A DNA stretch of 15,561 nt from Rhodospirillaceae bacterium (GTDB taxonomy: Bacteria; Pseudomonadota; Alphaproteobacteria; CADEGL01). The notes beneath the pieces were generated by a model. The model had not been told where the DNA came from. It made no database searches and was given only the letters and a program-made list of their open reading frames with translations. Positions 9,001 to 13,923 of this stretch are shown piece by piece (position 1 is the first letter of the stretch; each line of letters begins with the position of its first letter). Made by a program: the position numbers and the translations under genes. The stretch covers positions 1 through 15,561 of the forward strand of contig JABIRQ010000376.1 of assembly GCA_018699755.1 (NCBI GenBank), written 5' to 3'.

Positions 9001-9193
9001 GAAGGGCGGCGGTATTTTCGCCGCGACCTATTCGATCGAAGGTCCGCTCGACGATCTCGATATCGGGGTCAACCCGCTGGCCGCGCTGACCCCAGGCTTT
9101 CTGCGCAACATCTTCAATATCTTCGATGGCGGCGGCACTGCGCCCAAGGAAGATCCGAACGCGCCCGGCGCGCCGGGTCAGGGGAGCCGCTAG
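6032..9193 (+). CDS. AsmA-like/YhdP-family envelope protein (DUF3971)
   Basis: This is a 1053-residue protein with a single N-terminal membrane anchor (about residues 7-29, preceded by MVRR) and a very long, beta-rich periplasmic part. The C-terminal ~190 residues carry the conserved AsmA_C/DUF3971 block: GGTMAITGKKA near 861, LLTLASLSGM, GKGIQFDQFNAPF, SRGSEIGITLKGTID and GEKGGGIFAATYSIEGPL near 989. In E. coli the related YhdP, with TamB and YdbH, helps move phospholipid between inner and outer membranes; the same role here is inference from family. An acidic stretch (EEEEDDSKTKDATDEA, about 756-771) looks like a flexible insert. The tail after 1030 is Gly/Pro-rich. ATG at 6032 is the first possible start because an in-frame TAA lies at 6026-6028; AAGG is too close to the ATG to be an effective SD. 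It is divergent from glnE and convergent with tyrS. Confidence 0.9.
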   Translation: MVRRTTVILLELIAAILVGAAILAGLAAWRLSSGPVSLSFLNDYVMEALSPDDGAFSIGIDDTILVWAGWDRSFDVRATGVRALNEAGEIIVAVPEVSVRLSLRALVKGALAPKALDIFGARLMVARDEGGKFSFGLVGQTPAKDGDATNAAVLDELLAQLTGTPGGDGPFGYLERVGIVDGALVVDDALEHLAWTAGIERLTLLRTAAGLRGEGVVSISLDGRDYFLAIDGTYEASSGGLGLSLAFEDIPAAGLARRIDSASPLAGLTARITGRATASFDRSGTVEDLAFELRAGEGRFVQAEALPDGVSFQSASLGGTASNGFSEATIDDLFVDLGGPTIGATAVVETVEGIERISADGAVRDMPVEELGLYWPKGLAENTRDWMLANLTVGTLGETLVSVAGRIDEETGFEAEAVKGSIGYENLSVQYIEGLPLVEGVNGRAEFDENSFDLFLETGRLSKLTLHEGTINLKDLSGDTTGDFAFRVSGPISDTLWVIDHDPLNYAKKLEVDPSDVQGDVAFDLNLSFPLIQSLLLDDIQIGVVADLSNISWRQALLGLDATEGELHLALDNKAMEVDGRMRLGSTPAELSWKENFPASAPIATELSLRATVDDVGRAEAGMDFSPILIGSTPLEVDLSSAGRGAATVEIRADLTQASLVLEDFDWRKERGVAGSAEARLTIENGALIDLPALTVIGGGLRVVGDLDFVADNAFSGANFSELSFGDNRLNGSVHLVDDGYAVLLRGESLDASPFFEEEEDDSKTKDATDEALPPLSLDIAVDRLKLGPKRNLGQTTAVLERDALAWRRVIVEAEMIGETAEARPKLDIRFAPVPEGQELTVLAEDAGVALRTLDLIDNVIGGTMAITGKKASADPEAPLEGKVLVENYRVVDAPVLARLLTLASLSGMVDTLSGKGIQFDQFNAPFVYDQGVITITEATSRGSEIGITLKGTIDTNTNMADLDGLVVPAYTINSILAGIPLLGDLLVGEKGGGIFAATYSIEGPLDDLDIGVNPLAALTPGFLRNIFNIFDGGGTAPKEDPNAPGAPGQGSR

Positions 9194-9209
9194 GGTCGAA
9201 CCGACCTAG
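9190..9209. terminator. Inverted repeat over the stops of the YhdP-like gene and tyrS
   Basis: CTAG-G-GTCG (9190-9198) pairs with CGAC-CTAG (9202-9209): eight pairs, one bulged G and a 3-base loop. Both stop codons (TAG at 9191-9193 plus, TAG at 9206-9208 minus) lie within the stem. There is no T-run. It is the only candidate for ending transcription at this 12-base convergent junction; the stem is weak. Confidence 0.25.
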
Positions 9210-10459
9210 GCCAAGCGAACCAGCGCGTGGCGCTTGCGCCCGGCGGACAACTTGATCGCCCCGTCCGCGTCCAGATCGTCCGGGCCGACGATTCGGGCTT
9301 CGTCCTCGACCGCCACGTCGTTCACGCGCCCGCCGCCGCCGCGGATCAGGCGCCGCGCCTCCGACTTGCTGGCGCAGAGCCCGGCTTCCATCAGAAGGTC
9401 GAGCAGTGGAACGCCTTCCGTCAGCTTCTCGCGGGCAATGGCGATCATGGGCAGCGAGTCGCCCGTGCCGCCTTCGGAGAAGGTCTTGCGGGCGGTCTCG
9501 GCGGCGTTCGCGGCCGCCATCGTGCCATGGGCAAGAGACGTGGCTTCGTTTGCCAGGATGATCTTTGCCTCGTTGATCTCGGCGCCGCCCAACGCCTCGT
9601 AGCGCGCGATCTCATCCAAGGGCAGATCGGTGAACAGGCGCATGAACCGTCCGACGTCGCCATCCTCGGTATTGCGCCAGAACTGCCAGTAGTCGTAGGC
9701 CGGGAGCATATCGTCGTTGAGCCAGACCGCCCCCTGGGCCGTTTTGCCCATTTTTGCGCCCGAGGCCGTGGTGATCAGCGGCGACGTCAAGCCGTAGAGC
9801 TGGCGCTGCTCGGCGCGGCGCCCCAGCTCGACACCGTTGACGATGTTGCCCCATTGGTCGGAGCCGCCCATCTGGAGCACACAGCTATGCCGTTGCGCCA
9901 GTTCCACGAAATCGTAGGCCTGGAGCACCATGTAATTGAACTCCAGAAAGGTCAGAGGCTGCTCGCGCTCGAGGCGCAGCTTCACACTGTCGAAGGCCAG
10001 CATGCGGTTGACCGAGAAATGGCGTCCGAAATCGCGCAGGAAGGGGATGTAGCGAAGCTCGTTCAGCCAATCGGCATTGTTGACCATGACGGCATCGGTT
10101 GCGCCGTCGCCGAAGGCGACGAAGCGCTCGAAGATCTGCTTGATACCGGCGGCGTTCTGGGCGATCTGGCCGTCCGTGAGCAGCTTGCGGCTTTCGTCCT
10201 TGCCCGAGGGGTCGCCCACCTTGGTGGTGCCGCCGCCGAGCAGGACGATCGGCTTGTGGCCGGTGCGCTGGAGGATGCGCAGCAGCATGATAGGCACGAG
10301 ACTGCCGACATGGAGGCTCGACGCCGTGCAATCGAATCCGATATAGGCGGTGATCCGTTCGCGGGCGCAAAGGGCGTCGAGTTCCGCCGTGTCGGTGCAT
10401 TGATGAATGAAGCCGCGGGATTCGACCTCGCGCATGAAATCCGAATTCAGGGCGGGCAT
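9206..10459 (-). CDS. tyrS: Tyrosyl-tRNA synthetase
   Basis: This 417-residue class I aminoacyl-tRNA synthetase charges tRNA-Tyr. Visible landmarks are YIGFDCTASSLHVGSL at 39-54 with the HIGH-type element HVGS (50-53), LLGGGTTKVGDPSGK at 73-87, the tyrosine-site segment QMGGSDQWGNI at 196-206, and the KMSKS-type loop KMGKT at 236-240. A C-terminal S4 RNA-binding domain begins near residue 349 (PLLDLLMEAGLCASKSEARRLI). Length is normal for bacterial TyrRS. The start at 10459 is chosen over an in-frame upstream ATG at 10615 because GGAG (CTCC at 10466-10469 on the plus strand) is spaced 6 bases from it, conserved-type sequence begins right after it, and the longer version would overlap anmK. 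It is divergent from anmK across 107 bases. Confidence 0.97.
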   Translation of the reverse strand: MPALNSDFMREVESRGFIHQCTDTAELDALCARERITAYIGFDCTASSLHVGSLVPIMLLRILQRTGHKPIVLLGGGTTKVGDPSGKDESRKLLTDGQIAQNAAGIKQIFERFVAFGDGATDAVMVNNADWLNELRYIPFLRDFGRHFSVNRMLAFDSVKLRLEREQPLTFLEFNYMVLQAYDFVELAQRHSCVLQMGGSDQWGNIVNGVELGRRAEQRQLYGLTSPLITTASGAKMGKTAQGAVWLNDDMLPAYDYWQFWRNTEDGDVGRFMRLFTDLPLDEIARYEALGGAEINEAKIILANEATSLAHGTMAAANAAETARKTFSEGGTGDSLPMIAIAREKLTEGVPLLDLLMEAGLCASKSEARRLIRGGGGRVNDVAVEDEARIVGPDDLDADGAIKLSAGRKRHALVRLA

Positions 10460-10461
10460 CG

Positions 10462-10514
10462 ATCGCTCCGGCGGGCTTGCGGGAAGGCGCGCCCGTTTAT
10501 CACAATCGCTCCGG
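10462..10514. repeat. Direct repeat ATCGCTCCGG in the tyrS/anmK spacer; one copy is the tyrS RBS
   Basis: ATCGCTCCGG occurs at 10462-10471 and again at 10505-10514. On the minus strand each reads CCGGAGCGAT, a Shine-Dalgarno-like block; the first copy is the tyrS ribosome-binding site and fixes its ATG at 10459. A second pair, AACAACGAA at 10518-10526 and 10547-10555, lies in the same spacer. I could not identify a clear promoter for either gene. Confidence 0.6.
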
Positions 10515-10566
10515 TCGAACAACGAAGCCCCGCCCTGGGCGAAGCAAACAACGAAAGCGGCGATAG

Positions 10567-11712
10567 ATGACAGCGACCGAGCCGGTCTGGGCCCTGGGCC
10601 TGATGAGCGGGACATCCCTGGACGGAGTCGACGCGGCCCTTCTGCGTACGGACGGGCGCACGATCTTCGAGATCGGCCCCGATCTCACTATTCCTTACGA
10701 ACAGCCATTGCGCGATCTCGTGCGCCGGACCTATGGCGGCGGTGGGCCCTTGGTCGAGGCCGAGCGTGCCTTGACCCTGGCCCATGCCGAAACGGTCGAA
10801 ATGCTGCTCGATAACTATGGCATCGCGCGCGATTCGGTCGAGGTCGTGGGGTTCCACGGCCAAACCATCTTGCATGAGCCGGCCCAAGGCCGCACACGAC
10901 AGATCGGCGACGGAGACCTGCTGGCGGCCCGCACGGGGTTGCTCGTGGTCGACGATTTCCGCACCGCCGACGTCGCGGCGGGGGGCGAAGGTGCGCCTCT
11001 CGCGCCCCTCTTTCATGCCGCCCTGGCCGCGGGTCTGGACGAGGCGCCCGCACCGCTCGCCGTCCTCAACCTGGGCGGGGTGGCGAACGTGACCTGGATC
11101 GCGGAACCGGCGCGGGGCGCGGAGTCGCCTCTCGTGGCCTTCGACACGGGGCCGGCCAATGCGGTGCTCGACGATTGGATGGCGGCACGGCGCGGCGTGC
11201 CCTACGACGTGGACGGCAGCTTCGCCCTCTCGGGCCGGGTCGACGAGGGGCGGCTTGCCGCGTTTCTGGATAATCCGTATTTCCGAAGGCGTCCGCCGAA
11301 ATCCCTGGACCGCGGCGACTTCGATGCATCGCCCCTGGAGGGCTTGGCGCAGGGCGACGGCTCCGGCGGCCTCGACGCCCTTTCGGATGCCGATGGGGCT
11401 GCCACCTTGGCCGCCTTTACGGCTGCGGCGGTGGTGCGGGCGTTGATGCATCTGCCGAGCCCGCCCGCGCTTTGGATCACCTGCGGGGGCGGCCGGCACA
11501 ATCGCGCGATCATGCGCTCGCTCGAGACGCGCCTATCGGCGCCAGTGGTTCAGGCAGAAACCTTAGGCTGGCGGGGCGATGCGCTCGAAGCCCAGGCCTT
11601 CGCCTTTCTCGCGGTTCGTGCCCTGCGCGGATTACCGCTGAGCATCCCCGAGACAACGGGTGTGACGCGCCCGACCCTGGGTGGCCGTGTCCATACCCCG
11701 CCGATCGCCTGA
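10567..11712 (+). CDS. anmK: Anhydro-N-acetylmuramic acid kinase
   Basis: AnmK opens and phosphorylates 1,6-anhydro-N-acetylmuramic acid, recovered from peptidoglycan turnover, to give MurNAc-6-phosphate in the cytosol. The 381-residue protein has the ASKHA-fold hallmarks: ALGLMSGTSLDGVDA at 9-23 (ATP-binding phosphate-1 loop), VVGFHGQTILHEP at 93-105, VLNLGGVANVTWI at 166-178, FDTGPAN at 192-198 with Asp193 in the catalytic-base position, and ITCGGGRHNRAIM near the C-terminus. Length matches the family. The usual FDTGPGN is FDTGPAN here, a mild substitution. ATG at 10567 has only a weak purine stretch (GAAAGCGG) upstream. The gene is divergent from tyrS, and its stop is six bases from the convergent hydrolase stop. 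Confidence 0.95.
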   Translation: MTATEPVWALGLMSGTSLDGVDAALLRTDGRTIFEIGPDLTIPYEQPLRDLVRRTYGGGGPLVEAERALTLAHAETVEMLLDNYGIARDSVEVVGFHGQTILHEPAQGRTRQIGDGDLLAARTGLLVVDDFRTADVAAGGEGAPLAPLFHAALAAGLDEAPAPLAVLNLGGVANVTWIAEPARGAESPLVAFDTGPANAVLDDWMAARRGVPYDVDGSFALSGRVDEGRLAAFLDNPYFRRRPPKSLDRGDFDASPLEGLAQGDGSGGLDALSDADGAATLAAFTAAAVVRALMHLPSPPALWITCGGGRHNRAIMRSLETRLSAPVVQAETLGWRGDALEAQAFAFLAVRALRGLPLSIPETTGVTRPTLGGRVHTPPIA

Positions 11713-11724
11713 ACGCCGTCAGGC
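11707..11724. terminator. Hairpin over the anmK and hydrolase stop codons
   Basis: GCCTGA (11707-11712) pairs perfectly with TCAGGC (11719-11724) around the 6-base loop ACGCCG. The stem contains the anmK TGA on the plus strand and the hydrolase TGA on the minus strand. It could act as a weak bidirectional terminator; there is no T-run. Confidence 0.3.
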
Positions 11725-12369
11725 CGCGGCGGCGGCCCGGGCGGCTTTGACGTAGGACGAGACCGCGTCCCCGACCTTGTCGAGTTGGGACGAGAAGAAA
11801 TGGTCGGCGCCTTCGAACACGCGGTGATCGATCGTAATGCCGCGTTGCTTGGACAATTTCTCGACCAGGATCTCGACCGATTCCGGCGGCACCAGGCGGT
11901 CGTCGGCGCCGTGCAGGACCAGGCCCGAGGCCGGGCAAGGCGCCAGGAAGGAAAAATCATAAATGTTCGCTGGGGGAGCGATCGAGATGAATCCCTCGAT
12001 TTCGGGACGGCGCATCAAAAGCTGCATCCCGATCCAGGCTCCGAAAGAGAAGCCTGCAATCCAGCAGCCTCGGGCATTGGGGCTGGTCGCTTGCAGCCAA
12101 TCGAGAGCGGCTGCGGCATCGCTCAACTCGCCCTCGCCCCGTGCGAATCTGCCTTGGGATCGGCCGACCCCCCGGAAGTTGAAGCGCAGGGTCGTGAAGC
12201 CCAGCTTCAGAAAGGCGTGGTAGAGCGTGTAGACGACCTTGTTGTTCATATTGCCGCCATGCTCCGGATGCGGATGGAGCATGAGAGCGATGGGGGGATT
12301 GTCGCCGCGGCCGGTTTGATAGCGTGCTTCAAGCCGACCTTCCGGTCCGTTGATGATTATATCCGGCAT
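11719..12369 (-). CDS. Alpha/beta-hydrolase fold protein (COG2945-like)
   Basis: This is a 216-residue single-domain cytosolic alpha/beta hydrolase. The nucleophile elbow is GFSFGAW at 106-112 with Ser108; the acid is Asp156 or Asp157 in LVLHGADDRLVPP; the catalytic His190 is in EGADHFF. An oxyanion-region HPHPEHGGNMNNKV segment lies at 32-45 and the RFNFRGVGRSQG segment at 62-73, both characteristic of the COG2945 group of small hydrolases. Substrate is unknown; such proteins are thought to be esterases or thioesterases. It ends in an Ala-rich tail. The ATG at 12369 has only a weak AGGG upstream. It is divergent from cysE and convergent with anmK, so nothing here shows an operon partner. Confidence 0.88.
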   Translation of the reverse strand: MPDIIINGPEGRLEARYQTGRGDNPPIALMLHPHPEHGGNMNNKVVYTLYHAFLKLGFTTLRFNFRGVGRSQGRFARGEGELSDAAAALDWLQATSPNARGCWIAGFSFGAWIGMQLLMRRPEIEGFISIAPPANIYDFSFLAPCPASGLVLHGADDRLVPPESVEILVEKLSKQRGITIDHRVFEGADHFFSSQLDKVGDAVSSYVKAARAAAAA

Positions 12370-12392
12370 GCCCTGTCGTTCGTTGGATGATC

Positions 12393-12438
12393 CGTCGGGC
12401 GCTGACAGGCAACTGTCCGACGCCGATAGAGGGTTTTT
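12393..12438 (+). other. Stem followed by a T-run in the hydrolase/cysE spacer
   Basis: CGTCGGGCG (12393-12401) can pair with TGTCCGACG (12414-12422), nine pairs of which two are G-T, around a 12-base loop. A run of five T lies at 12434-12438, 11 bases after the stem. It resembles a loose intrinsic terminator or attenuator reading toward cysE, but no plus-strand gene ends here and the T-run is not adjacent. Confidence 0.25.
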
Positions 12439-12443
12439 CGTGT

Positions 12444-12498
12444 TTCGCCGATATTCCGGAAATCAACCATTTTGCGGAGGTCGTCGAAAATCGGCGAA
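12444..12498. repeat. 9-bp inverted repeat and related direct repeat upstream of cysE
   Basis: TTCGCCGAT (12444-12452) and ATCGGCGAA (12490-12498) are perfect inverted copies 37 bases apart. The core CGCCGATA also occurs at 12421-12428, in the same orientation as the left arm. A palindrome TTCCGGAA (12454-12461) lies inside. The block is more AT-rich than its surroundings, as expected of a control region between the divergent hydrolase and cysE genes. The binding protein, if any, is unknown. Confidence 0.45.
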
Positions 12499-12504
12499 GA
12501 ATAC

Positions 12505-12533
12505 TTGATCGTTTTGCTGGGGCTTATTATATG
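12505..12533 (+). promoter_or_regulatory. Candidate promoter for cysE
   Basis: TTGATC (12505-12510) and TATATG (12528-12533) are separated by 17 bases, with an overlapping TATTAT at 12525-12530. This is the most AT-rich part of the 248-base divergent spacer and lies about 85 bases before the cysE ATG, just downstream of the inverted repeat. Match to consensus is only moderate. Confidence 0.35.
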
Positions 12534-12617
12534 CGCGTCGGGTAAGCGGCAAATCGTGAGGCGAGGCCGCCGCCGACGGGCGTGAGTTCGCGAGCGGCTA
12601 ATATCGTAGGCAGGGTG

Positions 12618-13361
12618 ATGACTTTCAAGAGCATTCGACAGGAAATCGCCTCGACCATGGCGCGCGATCCGGCGGCCCGGTCGGGACTCGAGGTCGCTCT
12701 GCTCTATCCGGGGTTCCATGCGATCGTGCTGCATCGCGCCGCTCACGCCGCTTGGCGGCGCGGCTGGCGCTTCCTGGGACGTCTCGTGTCCCAGTTTGCG
12801 CGTTGGATGACAGGAATCGAGATTCACCCGGGCGCGCGCATCGGGCGCAGCCTGTTCATCGACCATGGCATGGGCGTGGTGATCGGCGAGACAGCCGAGA
12901 TCGGCGACAATGTCACCCTCTATCATGGAATTACGCTCGGCGGCATTGCGCCCGCCGTCGATTCGGCGGCCCAGGTCGACACGAAACGCCATCCGACGCT
13001 CGAGGACGATGTGATCGTCGGCTCCGGTGCGCAAATCTTGGGGCCTTTGACCGTCGGGCGCGGCGCTCGTGTCGGAGCCAATGCCGTCGTCGTCCGCGAC
13101 GTGCCGGCCGGCGTGACAGTCACGGGCATTCCTGCGCGCATGACGGTGCCGCGGGATCGGGCCGAAGCCCGCGGCTTCATGGCCTATGGCACGCCGTCGG
13201 GCGATCAGCCGGACCCTCTGATCAATGCGATCGAAACCCTGCGAGCGCAGGTCGCCACCCTCTCCGCGCGCCTGGAGGAAATCGAGGCGGGCGCCGTGCC
13301 CAGATCGGATGCGGCATCCGAGAGGACGGACGAGGAGGAGTGCGATGCGTCCAGCGGTTGA
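12618..13361 (+). CDS. cysE: Serine O-acetyltransferase
   Basis: CysE transfers acetyl from acetyl-CoA to serine, giving O-acetylserine, the committed step of cysteine synthesis. The 247-residue protein is the short form: a helical N-terminal region, then a left-handed beta-helix of hexapeptide repeats. The active-site segment is GIEIHPGARIGRSLFIDHG (66-84), with catalytic His83 and Glu68/His70, followed by VVIGETAEIGDNVTLYHG and KRHPTLEDDVIVGSGAQILG. After GGI there is a roughly 12-residue loop before KRHP, longer than in many CysE proteins. The C-terminus has a short heptad-like helix (about 201-224), then an acidic tail ending ...DASSG. ATG at 12618 is preferred over GTG at 12582 because family-type sequence (FKSIRQEI) begins there and purine-rich AGGCAGGG lies just upstream. 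Feedback inhibition by cysteine is expected from the family. Confidence 0.95.
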   Translation: MTFKSIRQEIASTMARDPAARSGLEVALLYPGFHAIVLHRAAHAAWRRGWRFLGRLVSQFARWMTGIEIHPGARIGRSLFIDHGMGVVIGETAEIGDNVTLYHGITLGGIAPAVDSAAQVDTKRHPTLEDDVIVGSGAQILGPLTVGRGARVGANAVVVRDVPAGVTVTGIPARMTVPRDRAEARGFMAYGTPSGDQPDPLINAIETLRAQVATLSARLEEIEAGAVPRSDAASERTDEEECDASSG

Positions 13362-13367
13362 TCGAAA

Positions 13368-13411
13368 GGGCCGTTTCGGAAGGCGTGCCACCATTGCGCA
13401 CCGAACGGCCC
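13368..13411 (+). promoter_or_regulatory. Long stem-loop between cysE and the iscR-like gene
   Basis: GGGCCGTT-T-CGG (13368-13379) pairs with CCGAACGGCCC (13401-13411): 11 Watson-Crick pairs with one bulged T and a 21-base loop that contains GGCGTGCC. It starts seven bases after the cysE stop and occupies half of the 84-base gap before the next gene. Without a T-run it is not a classic terminator. It may reduce read-through, stabilise the cysE message or serve as a control element for the Fe-S operon; the sequence does not decide between these. Confidence 0.5.
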
Positions 13412-13430
13412 GGGGCCGGATAGTCCGAGA

Positions 13431-13436
13431 AAGGAG
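13431..13436 (+). promoter_or_regulatory. Ribosome-binding site fixing the GTG start of the iscR-like gene
   Basis: AAGGAG lies nine bases before GTG at 13446. This is the strongest Shine-Dalgarno in the right half of the window and supports the GTG start, which reads MKLSTKGRYA as in IscR proteins. Confidence 0.8.
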
Positions 13437-13445
13437 TGTCGAGCG

Positions 13446-13916
13446 GTGAAGCTGAGCACCAAGGGACGCTACGCAGTCATGGCGATGGTCGATCTCGCGG
13501 CGCGAGCCGAGGACGGTCCGGTCGCTCTGGCGGCAATCGCCGAAAGCCAGGATATTTCCCTTTCCTATCTGGAGCAGCTTTTCGCCAAGCTGCGCCGCAA
13601 CGGGATCGTGCGCAGCGTGCGCGGCCCGGGCGGCGGCTATGTTCTGGCCTATCCCGCCGGCCAGACGCGCATTTCGGACATCATCGCGGCGGTCGACGAG
13701 CCGATCCGCACCACGCGTTGCTCGCCCGGCTCGGCGCGCAGTTGCACGGGCACATCGAGCCGTTGCCTAACCCATGATCTGTGGGAGGAACTGGGCAACC
13801 AGATTCACCTCTTTCTCAGCTCTATCACTCTGGAGGATGTCTGCCGAAGACGCGTGCTCGGGACGAGCGGGATGTTCCATCGCGAATCCGGTCCTTTGGC
13901 GGCGGTGGCGGAGTAG
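13446..13916 (+). CDS. iscR: Rrf2/IscR-family Fe-S cluster-sensing transcription regulator
   Basis: This 156-residue Rrf2-family protein begins with the IscR signature MKLSTKGRYAVMAMVDLA and carries a winged helix-turn-helix (about 25-70, including ISLSYLEQLFAKLRRNGIV and RGPGGGY). The cluster-ligand region has three cysteines, Cys92, Cys100 and Cys107, plus His110 in RCLTHDLW, the set that binds a [2Fe-2S] cluster in IscR. Spacing between the cysteines (7 and 6 residues) is wider than the 5 and 5 of E. coli IscR. The GTG start is set by AAGGAG nine bases upstream. The desulfurase starts seven bases after the stop, then sufB, so it most likely regulates its own Fe-S assembly operon. RirA is a related alphaproteobacterial Rrf2 iron regulator, but the N-terminus and RCLTHDLW block fit IscR better. 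Confidence 0.9.
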   Translation: MKLSTKGRYAVMAMVDLAARAEDGPVALAAIAESQDISLSYLEQLFAKLRRNGIVRSVRGPGGGYVLAYPAGQTRISDIIAAVDEPIRTTRCSPGSARSCTGTSSRCLTHDLWEELGNQIHLFLSSITLEDVCRRRVLGTSGMFHRESGPLAAVAE

Positions 13917-13923
13917 CCGGGTC

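Noticed and set aside
9227..10570. Long open frame (447 codons) on the plus strand opposite tyrS
   Set aside because: It is fully antisense to tyrS, has no recognisable domain, and long antisense frames are expected in GC-rich genes with strong third-position bias.
10460..10615. 52-residue N-terminal extension of tyrS to an upstream ATG
   Set aside because: It would overlap anmK, contains no family-type sequence, and the internal ATG has its own GGAG.
10447..11499. 350-codon minus-strand frame opposite anmK
   Set aside because: The anmK frame carries all family motifs. Only the last 18 codons, in the spacer, are kept, as a speculative leader ORF.
12393..12438. Intrinsic terminator or riboswitch in front of cysE
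   Set aside because: The stem has two G-T pairs and the T-run is 11 bases away. It does not match any sulfur-related riboswitch pattern I know, so it is kept only as a low-confidence structure.
12357..13394. 345-codon minus-strand frame opposite cysE and its spacer
   Set aside because: Antisense to cysE, with no domain resemblance and no ribosome-binding site.
13774..13923. 50-residue N-terminal extension of the cysteine desulfurase
   Set aside because: It would overlap iscR in a different frame. The GTG at 13924 has GGAG spacing and starts at the conserved family N-terminus.
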